This document shows positions 1 through 8,418 of a stretch of 64,000 nucleotides of DNA, in pieces. The first letter of the stretch is position 1. Every line of letters starts with the position of its first letter. Made by a program: the position numbers and the translations under genes. Where the stretch lies: NCBI GenBank assembly GCA_029202665.1, contig CP119326.1, positions 1,116,001-1,180,000 of the forward strand. Direction: 5' to 3'. The stretch comes from Candidatus Brevundimonas colombiensis. Its GTDB lineage: Bacteria > Pseudomonadota > Alphaproteobacteria > Caulobacterales > Caulobacteraceae. The notes under the pieces were generated by a model. It was not told the DNA's origin. It ran no database searches and worked only from the letters and a program-made list of their open reading frames with translations.

Positions 1-768
1 AACGAACCGCCCGGCGCCCGCGCCCGCGTCGCCCTGACCGGCCTGGCCCAGGCCGAGTATTTCCGCGACGAGGAAGGCAAGGACGTCCTGCTGTTCGTCG
101 ACAACATCTTCCGCTTTACGCAAGCCGGTTCGGAAGTGTCGGCTCTCTTGGGCCGCATCCCGTCCGCCGTGGGCTATCAGCCGACGCTGGCCACCGAGAT
201 GGGCAATCTGCAAGAGCGCATCACCTCGACCAAGAAGGGCTCGATCACCTCGGTCCAGGCCATCTACGTCCCGGCCGATGACCCCACCGACCCGGCGCCC
301 GCCGCCTCCTTCGCCCACCTGGACGCAACGACCATGCTGTCGCGTGACATCGCCGCCCAGGCCATCTTCCCCGCCGTCGATCCGCTGGACTCGACCTCGC
401 GGATCATGGACCCGCTGGTCATCGGCGAGGAACACTATCAGGTCGCCCGCTCGGTCCAGGAAGTGCTGCAGCAGTACAAGGGCCTGAAGGACATCATCGC
501 CATCCTGGGCATGGACGAGCTGTCGGAAGAGGACAAGCTGGTCGTGTCGCGCGCCCGCAAGATCCAGCGCTTCCTGTCGCAACCCTTCTTCGTGGCCGAA
601 CAGTTCACCAACTCGCCCGGCAAGTTCGTCGAGCTGGCCGACACGATCCGCTCGTTCAAGGGCATCGTCGCCGGTGAGTACGACCACCTGCCGGAATCGG
701 CCTTCTACATGGTCGGCGCCATCGAAGAGGCCGTCGCCAAGGCCGAGAAGATGGCGGCGGAAGCCTGA
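1..768 (+). CDS. atpD: ATP synthase F1 subunit beta (3' part)
   Basis: Catalytic beta subunit of the membrane-bound F1Fo ATP synthase, which makes ATP from ADP and phosphate. The reading frame is open from the first base of the window, so the start and the P-loop lie upstream. The fragment has 255 residues. It shows the Walker B stretch LLFVDNIFR near residue 30, the ATP synthase signature PAVDPLDSTS near 125, and the DELSEED lever motif near 172. The usual C-terminal helical domain follows and the protein ends normally. The next reading frame starts 2 nt after the stop, and atpC follows that, so this is the end of the atp operon. Identification is secure. Confidence 0.98.
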   Translation, partial: NEPPGARARVALTGLAQAEYFRDEEGKDVLLFVDNIFRFTQAGSEVSALLGRIPSAVGYQPTLATEMGNLQERITSTKKGSITSVQAIYVPADDPTDPAPAASFAHLDATTMLSRDIAAQAIFPAVDPLDSTSRIMDPLVIGEEHYQVARSVQEVLQQYKGLKDIIAILGMDELSEEDKLVVSRARKIQRFLSQPFFVAEQFTNSPGKFVELADTIRSFKGIVAGEYDHLPESAFYMVGAIEEAVAKAEKMAAEA

Positions 769-770
769 TC

Positions 771-1289
771 ATGAGAAAGGCTCTCGTCGGCCTGTGTCTC
801 TTCGCTTTGGCCACGCCGGTTTCGGCGACGGCCGAAGAGAGCGGAGATTTCGAGGCGATGGCGGGAGCCTGCGACGCCTTCATGGCGGACGGGCGCATGG
901 TGCCGGTCTCGGCAGAGGCTGGCTTCTTCCTTGAAAGAGGTTTCAAGGGCGCGGCGTCCACCATCAACACAGACGAAGTGTCGCACACCTATACGCGATC
1001 AGGGACGCCCTTGGACCCTGTACGTATCATGGTGGTGCGACCGGCCGCGCCGGGCGGTGAGACTTGCAACATCATGGATATGAACGGGCCGGAAACCGGC
1101 GACAGGTTCATAACCAGAACCCGCGCGGAATCGACCTGGACGTTCGATAGCGAGTCGAACGACGTCAACGGCAAGGGCGTCCTGTTTAAAAGAGCCGTCG
1201 GCGAGGGCGTAATCTATTTGGCGATATGGGGCGCGGGCGCCGCTTACCCGGTTTCCATCGCCTCCTATCAAATCGGAACATCGGACTGA
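771..1289 (+). CDS. Exported protein of unknown function inside the atp operon
   Basis: A 172-residue protein with a signal peptide (about residues 1-20, ending SATA) and a small soluble domain with two cysteines. I recognise no family. It starts 2 nt after atpD and its stop TGA overlaps the atpC start (TGATG), so it is built for translational coupling within the atp operon. In bacteria atpD is normally followed directly by atpC. Two 60-base lines counted by hand (961-1020 and 1141-1200) give 57-58% G+C, against 78% for the first 60 bases of atpD, and the codon use looks less GC-biased. I infer a later insertion into the operon; a role in ATP synthesis is not implied. Confidence 0.82.
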   Translation: MRKALVGLCLFALATPVSATAEESGDFEAMAGACDAFMADGRMVPVSAEAGFFLERGFKGAASTINTDEVSHTYTRSGTPLDPVRIMVVRPAAPGGETCNIMDMNGPETGDRFITRTRAESTWTFDSESNDVNGKGVLFKRAVGEGVIYLAIWGAGAAYPVSIASYQIGTSD

Positions 1290-1558
1290 TGGCTGGCAAA
1301 CTGAACTTCTCCCTCGTCTCGCCGGAACGCGAGGTCTTTTCGGGCCTCGTGGACCAGGTGGATGCGCCGGGCGTCGAGGGCGACTTCGGCGTGCTGCCGG
1401 ACCATGCGCCCTTCATGACCGCCCTGCGCGAGGGCCTGGTCACCGTCTATAACGGCGGGGCCAAGACCCAGTACGACGTCCACGGCGGCTTCGCCGACGT
1501 CAACGGCGAAGGCCTGACCATCCTGGCCGAACAGGCGACCGAGGTCGTCGCGGGCTGA
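1289..1558 (+). CDS. atpC: ATP synthase F1 subunit epsilon, short form
   Basis: Epsilon subunit of the F1 central stalk, which couples gamma rotation to the c-ring and regulates ATP hydrolysis. The ATG at 1289 begins MAGKLNFSLVSPER, the conserved family N terminus, and shares one base with the preceding stop, so that start is chosen over an in-frame one at 1226. The 89 residues cover only the N-terminal beta-sandwich domain. The C-terminal helical hairpin found in E. coli epsilon (about 139 residues) is absent. Short epsilon chains are, as I recall, usual in Caulobacterales, so this is probably not a truncation. Confidence 0.95.
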   Translation: MAGKLNFSLVSPEREVFSGLVDQVDAPGVEGDFGVLPDHAPFMTALREGLVTVYNGGAKTQYDVHGGFADVNGEGLTILAEQATEVVAG

Positions 1559-1582
1559 TTGTCGAACGCGCATTCAGTTGAC

Positions 1583-1620
1583 GGAAACGGCTCCGGCGTG
1601 ATCGCGTCGGGGCCGTTTCC
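1583..1620 (+). terminator. Probable atp operon terminator
   Basis: A perfect 9-bp inverted repeat, GGAAACGGC at 1583-1591 and GCCGTTTCC at 1612-1620, lies 25 nt after atpC and is followed by AATTCTT. It sits inside the possible 5' extension of the next gene, which supports a later start for that gene. Confidence 0.6.
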
Positions 1621-1639
1621 AATTCTTGTCCAGGCGGTC

Positions 1640-2473
1640 ATGAAGCGCGTCCCGACCCTGTTTGCGATGCTGGCGCCGCTGGGCGCGACGGCTGGCTGCG
1701 CGGCCATGGCCGAGCCGAACCTGGACGCCAACGGGTGCCGCCCGGCCATGGCGATCTATCAGCCGCCGATGCGTCTGGGCGGCGCCGGTCAGGTCATTCA
1801 TATTCCCGCGTCATGCCCGTCCAGCGCGATCTCGGAGGCGCGGATCGCGCGGGCCAGGGCCGAAGCCCAGGTTGTCGCGGCGCAGATGATCGCGACCCAG
1901 GCCTCGGGGACCGCGCCAACCGAGGCCCCGGCGCGTCCTGCGCCGCCCGCGCCAGTGGAGCCGGTCGCCGCCATATTGAACGGTGTCGACAGGTTCTGCG
2001 GCTGGTTCCTGGGCGACCAGCCCTATTCGCTGGAAGGGCTGCGTCAGGCCGCCTTCGACGCCGGCTATGGTCGCGGGGCGCCGGTGCAGATGATCCCTCT
2101 GCCGGAAATGCGCGAGGCGGCGTCGTACAGCACGATGGGCTTTACCGCGGTCATCGCCGATCCGCCCAGCAATGGGCATGGCATGGCCGCCTTCGTGACC
2201 TTCCACGATCCGGCCTGTCAGGTGCAGGTCTATGGCTATGCGGATGCGGCGCAGACGGCGCTAGCGCGTCTGGAGAGCGAGGGGTGGCGCAAGGACGGCG
2301 CGCCGATCACGCTGCCGGAGATGACGGCGCAACGCTATCGCGGGCACGGCATGACCCTGACGGCCCACCGTCCCACTGCGACAGTGGAGGGGGCGCCGGC
2401 GGAGGGCGCGCGGCTGGAGCTGATCCTGAACCTCACGCCCGGCGAGACCTCTACGCGGGGCCTGCTGGACTAG
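1640..2473 (+). CDS. Exported protein of unknown function
   Basis: A 277-residue protein counted from the ATG at 1640. The frame is open from 1559, but that extension overlaps a terminator-like hairpin and has no signal sequence. The chosen N terminus MKRVPTLFAM has a hydrophobic core followed by TAGC near residue 20, a weak lipobox, so it is exported and perhaps a lipoprotein. An Ala/Pro-rich linker lies near residues 90-112. The C-terminal domain of about 165 residues has VDRFCGWFLGDQ near residue 115 and a second cysteine near 195. I do not recognise the family. It stands alone between the atp operon and a serine hydrolase gene. Confidence 0.75.
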   Translation: MKRVPTLFAMLAPLGATAGCAAMAEPNLDANGCRPAMAIYQPPMRLGGAGQVIHIPASCPSSAISEARIARARAEAQVVAAQMIATQASGTAPTEAPARPAPPAPVEPVAAILNGVDRFCGWFLGDQPYSLEGLRQAAFDAGYGRGAPVQMIPLPEMREAASYSTMGFTAVIADPPSNGHGMAAFVTFHDPACQVQVYGYADAAQTALARLESEGWRKDGAPITLPEMTAQRYRGHGMTLTAHRPTATVEGAPAEGARLELILNLTPGETSTRGLLD

Positions 2474-2518
2474 GCAGGGCCGGCTGACAGATCGGCCGCA
2501 GGAGGCTAAGACCAGCCC

Positions 2519-3652
2519 ATGACCGATCCGATCGACATTCACGGCCTCTGCGCGCCCGGCTTCGAGGCCGTGCGCGAGGCGTTCGCCGCCAACTTCACCG
2601 AGGCGCCAGAGGGGCTGAACGAACAGGCGGCGCGGTTCAGCGTGCTGGTCGAGGGCGAGGCCGTCGTCGATCTGTGGGCGGGCCATGCCGATACGGCCAG
2701 GACGACGCCGTTCACCGACACGACCCTGACCTCGGTCTTTTCGACCGGCAAGGCGGTGATGGCCATCCTGATGGCCACGGCGGTCGAGGCGGGGCAGATC
2801 GATTATGACCAGACGGTCGCCTCGCTGTGGCCCGCGTTCGGGGCGGCGGGCAAACAGGATGTGACGGTGGCCCAGCTGTTGAGCCATCAGTCGGGCCTGC
2901 CGGGCTTTTCCGAGGCGGTGGACCCGTCGATCTGGTTCGACATCCCCGCCGTGCTGGAGCGGCTGGCGGCCCAGGCGCCGATGTGGGCGCCGGGAACGGC
3001 GTCCGGCTATCACCCGATCACGGTCGGCTATCTGGCCAACGAAGTCTATCGCCGGGCGACCGGGCGGACGATGGGGCAGGCCCTGCGCCAGGACTTCGCT
3101 GATCTGGACCTGTGGATCGGCCTGCCCGACAGCGAACACGGACGCGTGGCCCAGATGAGGAAACCGACGGCGGCGCCCAGTCTGGGGACCATCGATCCGA
3201 TCAAACAGGCGGCCTTCCTGGATCGCGGCTCGGCGCCGGGCGGGCGCGGCTCGGCGGAGTGGCGCAGGATGGAGATCCCTTCGGCCAACCTGCACGGCAC
3301 GGCCCTGGGGCTGGCGCGGATGCTGGGCGTGGTCGCCAATGGCGGCGCGCTCGACGGCCGTTCGGTGCTGTCGGCGGGCACGCTGGAGCAGTTGACGCGC
3401 GAACGCATCCACGGGCCGGACAAGGTGCTGCCCTATACGATCAGCTGGGCGGCGGGGTTGATGCGCAACGACGGGCTGAAGGTGTTCGGGCCCGATGAGG
3501 CGTTCGGCCACTACGGCTGGGGCGGGTCGATGGCCATGGCCGATCCGTCGCGCCGTCTGTCGGCCGCCTATGTGATGACGCGCCAGTCGCCGCACCTGAT
3601 CGGCGACCCTCGGCCCCGGCGGTTGCTGGAGGCGCTGTACGCGGCCCTGTGA
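2519..3652 (+). CDS. Beta-lactamase-fold serine hydrolase (class VIII esterase-like)
   Basis: A 377-residue member of the beta-lactamase/penicillin-binding-protein fold (COG1680), most like the EstB esterase group. The catalytic SxxK is STGK at residues 75-78. A tyrosine in GYHP near 164 occupies the second motif position. FGHYGWGG near the C terminus takes the place of the KTG box. There is no signal peptide, so it is probably cytoplasmic, as many of these esterases are. An AGGAGG-like ribosome site lies about 13 nt before the ATG. The substrate cannot be told; ester hydrolysis is more likely than beta-lactam hydrolysis. Confidence 0.88.
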   Translation: MTDPIDIHGLCAPGFEAVREAFAANFTEAPEGLNEQAARFSVLVEGEAVVDLWAGHADTARTTPFTDTTLTSVFSTGKAVMAILMATAVEAGQIDYDQTVASLWPAFGAAGKQDVTVAQLLSHQSGLPGFSEAVDPSIWFDIPAVLERLAAQAPMWAPGTASGYHPITVGYLANEVYRRATGRTMGQALRQDFADLDLWIGLPDSEHGRVAQMRKPTAAPSLGTIDPIKQAAFLDRGSAPGGRGSAEWRRMEIPSANLHGTALGLARMLGVVANGGALDGRSVLSAGTLEQLTRERIHGPDKVLPYTISWAAGLMRNDGLKVFGPDEAFGHYGWGGSMAMADPSRRLSAAYVMTRQSPHLIGDPRPRRLLEALYAAL

Positions 3653-3655
3653 CGA

Positions 3656-4576
3656 TCAGACCGTTTCGCTCAGGACGACGGCGCGACGGGCGGCGCGTGA
3701 ACGGCTGAGGGCGCCCAGGGCGAAGACGGCCGCGCCGGTCCAGATGAAGACGAAGGAGACGATGCGCAGCGGGGTCAAAGCCTCGCCGGTCAGGACGCCG
3801 CAGGCGAACTGAAGCGTCGGGGCCAGGAACTGGATGAAGCCCACCGTCGACAGGGGCAGCCGCCGCGCCGACCAGGCGAACAGGACCAGCGGGATCACCG
3901 TCGCCGGCCCATTCACCAGCGCCCAGGCCAGACCGGACGGCGACGAAAAGCCCACCGCCTGGCCGTGCGTTGTCAACCAGATCAGGAAGACCGCGCCGAT
4001 GGGCAGCAGCACCAGACATTCGACGAACAGACCGGTCTGGGCCGAGGCCGGAACCCGCTTTCGGATCACCGCATAGGCGCAGAAGGTGACGGCCAGGGTC
4101 AGGCCGATGATCGGCACATGGCCCAGGGCGACGGTCTGGATGACCACGCCGATGGCGGCCATGCCGATGGCGGCGGCGCTCCAGCGGTCGATCTTCTCGC
4201 GGAACAGCACCGCCCCCGCCGCCATGTTCAGCAGCGGATTGATGTAATAGCCCAGGCTGGCTTCCAGCGTCGCATGATGGGTGGTGGCGAAGACGTAGAG
4301 GCTCCAGTTGGCGCCGATCAGCAGGGCCGACAGAGCCAGCCAGGCAAGGGTGCGCGGCGTGGCCAGAACCGTGCGCGCCTCGCCCCACTGGCCGGCCAGC
4401 AGCAGGAACAGACCGGCCACGAAGACCGACCAGACGGCCCGGTGCGCCAGGATCTCGGGGGCGCCGAACCCATGCGCCGCCATCGCCATGAACAACAGCG
4501 GCAGGAGGCCCCACAGGGTGTAGCAGGCGACGGCCGTGCCGACCGCGCGGGGATCGCTGGGGGTGGCGGAGGTCAT
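3656..4576 (-). CDS. rarD: EamA-family permease RarD
   Basis: A 306-residue integral membrane protein with about ten hydrophobic segments arranged as two EamA repeats. The N terminus (GTAVACYTLWGLLPL) and length fit the RarD branch of the drug/metabolite transporter superfamily, often annotated as chloramphenicol-sensitive protein. The substrate is unproven. It is convergent with the serine hydrolase gene, with only 3 nt between stop codons. Its upstream side faces a long inverted repeat. Confidence 0.9.
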   Translation of the reverse strand: MTSATPSDPRAVGTAVACYTLWGLLPLLFMAMAAHGFGAPEILAHRAVWSVFVAGLFLLLAGQWGEARTVLATPRTLAWLALSALLIGANWSLYVFATTHHATLEASLGYYINPLLNMAAGAVLFREKIDRWSAAAIGMAAIGVVIQTVALGHVPIIGLTLAVTFCAYAVIRKRVPASAQTGLFVECLVLLPIGAVFLIWLTTHGQAVGFSSPSGLAWALVNGPATVIPLVLFAWSARRLPLSTVGFIQFLAPTLQFACGVLTGEALTPLRIVSFVFIWTGAAVFALGALSRSRAARRAVVLSETV

Positions 4577-4607
4577 GGGCGAATGTCCCTTGTCGTCGTT
4601 TCTTTCG

Positions 4608-4771
4608 TCATCCTCCGGCGAGCGCAGCGAGACCGGGGGACCCAGCGGCGCCGAAGGCGAAATCTCTCCGGCGCATGATGGTCGACCGGCGCACCCGCGA
4701 CAGGTTCGCGCTGTCGCGCGCCGCTGGGTCCCCCGGTCAGCGCCGCGCAGGCGCGGCTTGCCGGAGGATGA
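4608..4771. repeat. Long inverted repeat, family A
   Basis: Outer arms TCATCCTCCGGC (4608-4619) and GCCGGAGGATGA (4760-4771), and inner perfect 20-bp arms at 4631-4650 and 4719-4738 centred on GACCCAGCGGCG. The inner arms match the arms of the element at 18903-19080 with few changes, so both belong to one dispersed family. It occupies the whole gap between rarD and asd, and its transcript would fold into one long hairpin. Confidence 0.85.
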
Positions 4772-4783
4772 CGACAGGAAAAG

Positions 4784-5830
4784 TCAGACCGTGATCGAAC
4801 GATAGCCGGACGAAGATTTGATGACGCCGGTCTCGTCCAGCAGCTGGGCGATCTGGACCGCGTTCAGGGCGGCGCCCTTGCGCAGGTTGTCGGAGACGAC
4901 CCACAGGTTCAGGCCGTTCTCGACGGTCGGGTCCTTGCGGATGCGCGACACATAGACGGCGTGTTCGCCCGCCGCATCGACGGGGGTGATATAGCCGTCG
5001 TGCTCCTGCTTATCGATGACCAGAACGCCCGGCGCCTCGCGCAGGATGGCGCGGGCCTCGTCGGGGGCGATGGGGCGGTCGAACTGGATGTTCACGGCCT
5101 CGGAGTGGCCGACGAAGACCGGCACGCGGACGCAGGTGACCGAAACCTTGATGTCCGGGTCCAGCATCTTGTGCGTCTCGTCCGACATCTTCTGCTCTTC
5201 ATCGGTCGAGCCGTCCTCAAGGAAGGCGCCGATGTAGGGGATGACGTTGAAGGCGATCTGTTTGGGGAACTTCTTGGGACGCGCGTCGCCCAGGCCGTAG
5301 ATGGCCTTGGTCTGGTTCCACAGCTCGTCCATGCCTTCCTTTCCGGCGCCGGACACCGACTGATAGGTCGAGACGACAACCCGCTTGATCTTCGCCGCGT
5401 CATGCAGGGGCTTCAGCGCCGTGACCAGCTGGATGGTCGAGCAGTTGGGGTTGGCGATGATGTTCTTTTTCGTCGCGTCCTTGATGGCGTCGGGGTTCAC
5501 CTCGGGCACGATCAGCGGCACGTCGGCGTCCTTGCGGAAGGCCGAGGAGTTGTCGATGACGATGGGACCGGCCTTGCCGATCTTCTCCGACCATTCCTTG
5601 GACACCGCGCCGCCGGCGGACATCAGGACGATGTCGACGGTGGAGAAGTCGAACTGTTCGATGTCCTGGCATTTGATGGTCTTGTCGCCGAACGAAACCT
5701 CGACACCCTTGGACTTGCGCGAGGCGATGGCATGGATTTCATCGACGGGGAATTCCAGCTCCTCCAGGATGTTCAGCATTTCGCGGCCCACATTGCCCGT
5801 GGCTCCGACGATGGCGACGCGATAACCCAT
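4784..5830 (-). CDS. asd: Aspartate-semialdehyde dehydrogenase
   Basis: Converts aspartyl phosphate to aspartate semialdehyde with NADPH, the branch-point step toward lysine, diaminopimelate, threonine and methionine. The 348-residue protein starts MGYRVAIVGATGNVG, with the nucleotide-binding glycines at residues 9-15, the usual family start; the frame extends 54 codons further upstream without conservation. The catalytic cysteine is C130 in NPNCSTIQ, and SGAGKEGMDEL follows. The gene stands alone, divergent from zapE, with the elongated repeat 4608-4771 just beyond its stop. Confidence 0.97.
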   Translation of the reverse strand: MGYRVAIVGATGNVGREMLNILEELEFPVDEIHAIASRKSKGVEVSFGDKTIKCQDIEQFDFSTVDIVLMSAGGAVSKEWSEKIGKAGPIVIDNSSAFRKDADVPLIVPEVNPDAIKDATKKNIIANPNCSTIQLVTALKPLHDAAKIKRVVVSTYQSVSGAGKEGMDELWNQTKAIYGLGDARPKKFPKQIAFNVIPYIGAFLEDGSTDEEQKMSDETHKMLDPDIKVSVTCVRVPVFVGHSEAVNIQFDRPIAPDEARAILREAPGVLVIDKQEHDGYITPVDAAGEHAVYVSRIRKDPTVENGLNLWVVSDNLRKGAALNAVQIAQLLDETGVIKSSSGYRSITV

Positions 5831-5972
5831 GATGCTTGGTCCTTCGGACGCGCTGGCGCTTGGCCAGAGGGGCCGAGCGGCTTGAGCGCGATTTATGGTG
5901 TGTTGTGCAAATAGGCTTTCGCAGGCGCGAAGCAATCGCTTTTCGGCGAATGGGGCGTTAAGCGATCCTCCC

Positions 5973-7064
5973 ATGACCTCGCGCATCCGCAACGCCTACG
6001 ACATCCGCGTGGAAGAGGGGGTGCTGACGCCCGATCCGGCGCAGGAAAGCGTCATCGCCGCGCTGGAGCGGCTGGAGACCGACCTGGCCTGGCGCGGCCT
6101 GTTCGGCAAGCCGCCCGAGGTGCGCGGAATTTATCTGTACGGCCCGCCGGGACGCGGCAAGTCGATGCTGATGGACCTGTTCTATTCGGCGACGCCCGAG
6201 CCGCGAAAGACCCGGGCCCACTTCCACGCCTTCATGGCCCGCATCCACGATCTGGTGAAACAGTGGCGCGAGGGGGACGCCAGGACGCGCAAGGCGGTGT
6301 TCGGCACGCATAAGGGCGACGACCCGATCCCGCCGATCGCCAAGCTGATCGCCTCGGAAGCCCGGCTGTTGTGTTTCGACGAGCTTCAGGTGACCGACAT
6401 CGCCGACGCCATGATCCTGGGGCGGCTGTTCGAGGCCCTGTTCGAGGATCGGGTGGTGCTGGCCATCACCTCGAACCGCGCACCGGAGGACCTGTACAAG
6501 AACGGCATCAACCGCCAGCTTTTCCTGCCCTTCATCGACATCATCCGTGAACGCTGCGTGGTGGTGGAGACGGCGGGGGCGCGCGACTGGCGGCTGGACC
6601 GGATGACCTCGGCCCAGGTGTGGCACACGCCCGAGGATCGGACAGGGTTCGAAGACCTGTGGCGCGAACTGAAGGGCGGCGAGCCGGAAGAACCCGCGCA
6701 TCTGGCTGTGCTGGGCCGCGATGTGGTGGTGGAGCGGACCGTGGGGTCGATGGCGCGGGCGACCTTCAATGAACTGTGCGCCCGGCCGCTGGGGCCGCAG
6801 GACTATCTGGCCATCGCCCAGCGGTTCCACACCCTGTTCCTGGAGGATGTGCCGATCCTGAGTTCGGCCAACCACCATGAGGCGCGGCGTCTGGTGACGC
6901 TGGTGGACGCCCTGTACGAGGCCAAGACCAAGCTGATCGTGCTGGCGGCGGCCAGGCCCGAGGCCCTCTATACCGAAGGTGTGGGGGCGTTCGAGTTCGA
7001 ACGCACCGTGTCCCGCTTCAACGAGATGCAGAGCAAGGACTGGCTGGCCCACGTCCGGGATTGA
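5973..7064 (+). CDS. zapE: Cell division protein ZapE (AFG1-like ATPase)
   Basis: A 363-residue P-loop ATPase of the AFG1/ZapE family, a Z-ring associated ATPase in proteobacteria. Walker A is GPPGRGKS at residues 57-64 and Walker B is LLCFDELQVTD near 131. The sensor region AITSNRAPEDLYKNG is characteristic of the family. The start at 5973 (MTSRIRNAYD) is chosen because the 26-codon upstream extension runs into the asd promoter region. In many alphaproteobacteria zapE lies just upstream of mdh; here mdh is next but on the opposite strand. Confidence 0.93.
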   Translation: MTSRIRNAYDIRVEEGVLTPDPAQESVIAALERLETDLAWRGLFGKPPEVRGIYLYGPPGRGKSMLMDLFYSATPEPRKTRAHFHAFMARIHDLVKQWREGDARTRKAVFGTHKGDDPIPPIAKLIASEARLLCFDELQVTDIADAMILGRLFEALFEDRVVLAITSNRAPEDLYKNGINRQLFLPFIDIIRERCVVVETAGARDWRLDRMTSAQVWHTPEDRTGFEDLWRELKGGEPEEPAHLAVLGRDVVVERTVGSMARATFNELCARPLGPQDYLAIAQRFHTLFLEDVPILSSANHHEARRLVTLVDALYEAKTKLIVLAAARPEALYTEGVGAFEFERTVSRFNEMQSKDWLAHVRD

Positions 7065-7065
7065 G

Positions 7066-7218
7066 GCCCCCTCTCCCGTTGGGAGAGGGCTTGAGCACAC
7101 GGCGGCGACAGCCGTCGTTCTCGTGCGAAAGGGTGAGGGTCGCGCGCGTGCGTTTTCGCCCGCCGCCGGACCCTCATCCGGCCCTGCGGGCCACCTTCTC
7201 CCAATGGGAGAAGGGAGA
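7066..7218. repeat. Inverted repeat with CTCTCCC/GGGAGA arms
   Basis: Starts with the small palindrome CCCTCTCCCGTTGGGAGAGGG and ends with CCTTCTCCCAATGGGAGAAGG. The sequence between carries GGGTGAGGGT and ACCCTCAT, which also pair. It lies in the convergent gap between zapE and mdh. Another element with similar arms is at 50493-50645. Confidence 0.75.
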
Positions 7219-7253
7219 AAAAAAGGGCCTGCGGATCGCTCCGCAGGCCCTTT
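7219..7253 (-). terminator. Terminator of mdh
   Basis: A 14-bp perfect stem, AAAGGGCCTGCGGA and its complement with loop TCGC, at 7222-7253. On the minus strand it is followed by a run of T residues (plus-strand A tract 7218-7224), as expected for intrinsic termination downstream of mdh. Confidence 0.8.
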
Positions 7254-7266
7254 CCGTATCCCAAAA

Positions 7267-7306
7267 GCGCTCAAGCAGCGCGGCTCCGCGAGCCGCGCGA
7301 TAGCGC
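7267..7306. repeat. 40-nt GCGCTCAAGCAGCG repeat unit
   Basis: A GC-rich unit that begins GCGCTCAAGCAGCG and ends ATAGCGC, partly self-complementary. Related units occur at 49326-49369 and 49376-49415. It lies directly downstream of the mdh stop, before the terminator on the minus strand. Confidence 0.55.
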
Positions 7307-7319
7307 CCTTCGCCGGCTA

Positions 7320-8282
7320 TCAAGCCAGCGAGGAATCGATGTCCTTACAGGCTTGCAGCAGGCCCTGGACCGAGGCGACGGACTTTTCGAACATCGCCTT
7401 TTCTTCGTCGTTGGTGGTGAACTCGACCACCTTTTCGACGCCGTTGGCGCCGATCAGGGCGGGGACGCCGACGTAGAGGTCCGACAGGCCGTATTCGCCC
7501 GACAGCCAGACGGCGCAGGGCAGGACGCGCTTCTGGTCCAGCAGATAGGACTTGGCCATGGCGATGGCGGATTCGGCCGGGGCGTAGAAGGCCGAGCCGG
7601 TCTTCAGCAGGGCCACGATCTCGCCGCCGCCCTTGCGGGTGCGGTCGACGATGGCGTCCAGATCGGCTTGGCTCAGCAGGCCTGCGGCGACGGCGTCGGG
7701 CAGGGGCAGGCCGCCGACGGTCGAGTGACGCACCATCGGCACCATGTCGTCGCCGTGACCGCCCAGGGTCCAGGCGTGGATGTCCTGAACCGAGACGCCG
7801 GTCTTTTCAGCCAGGAAATAGGCGAAGCGGGCCGAGTCCAGCACGCCGGCCATGCCGACGACCTTCTCCTTGGGCAGACCCGAGAACTTCTGCAGGGCCC
7901 AGACCATGGCGTCGAGCGGGTTGGTGATGCAGATGACGAAGGCGTTGGGGGCGTGGGCCTTGATGCCCTCGCCGACGGACTTCATGACTTTCAGATTGAT
8001 GCCGATCAGGTCGTCGCGGCTCATGCCCGGCTTGCGCGGCACGCCGGCGGTGACGATGCAGACGTCGGCGCCCGCGATGTCGGCGTAGTCGTTGGCGCCC
8101 TTCAGGGCCACGTCCTGGCCGAAGACGGCCGAAGCCTCGGCGATGTCCAGGGCTTTACCCTGCGGCGTGCCTTCGGCGATGTCGAACAGGATCACGTCGC
8201 CCAGGGCTTCGCGAGCGGCCACGTGGGCCAGGGTGCCGCCGATCATGCCGGCGCCGATAAGGGCGATCTTCGCGCGAGCCAT
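7320..8282 (-). CDS. mdh: Malate dehydrogenase
   Basis: NAD-dependent malate dehydrogenase of the TCA cycle, LDH-like branch usual in alphaproteobacteria. The 320-residue protein starts MARAKIALIGAGMIGG with the Rossmann glycines at residues 10-15. GVPRKPGMSRDDL carries the substrate-binding arginines, and GGHGDDMVP near 175 holds the catalytic histidine. The start is fixed by family alignment; the 72-codon upstream extension overlaps the divergent SIMPL-gene promoter region. In many relatives mdh begins the sucCD-sucAB cluster; here it is alone. Confidence 0.97.
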   Translation of the reverse strand: MARAKIALIGAGMIGGTLAHVAAREALGDVILFDIAEGTPQGKALDIAEASAVFGQDVALKGANDYADIAGADVCIVTAGVPRKPGMSRDDLIGINLKVMKSVGEGIKAHAPNAFVICITNPLDAMVWALQKFSGLPKEKVVGMAGVLDSARFAYFLAEKTGVSVQDIHAWTLGGHGDDMVPMVRHSTVGGLPLPDAVAAGLLSQADLDAIVDRTRKGGGEIVALLKTGSAFYAPAESAIAMAKSYLLDQKRVLPCAVWLSGEYGLSDLYVGVPALIGANGVEKVVEFTTNDEEKAMFEKSVASVQGLLQACKDIDSSLA

Positions 8283-8418
8283 GGATGTCTCCGTTTTTTG
8301 CGTGTGCGAAAGGATAAATCGTGCGGGCGGTCTAGACCCGTGGCGCGGCTGTCGCAAGAACCTCGCTTTACGACACGGATCAGGCTTGCGAAGCTCGTGG
8401 CCCAACCGGAGGATTTCC

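Noticed and set aside
2261..3595. 444-codon minus-strand open frame
   Set aside because: Antisense to the serine hydrolase, Arg/His/Gln-rich and without motifs.
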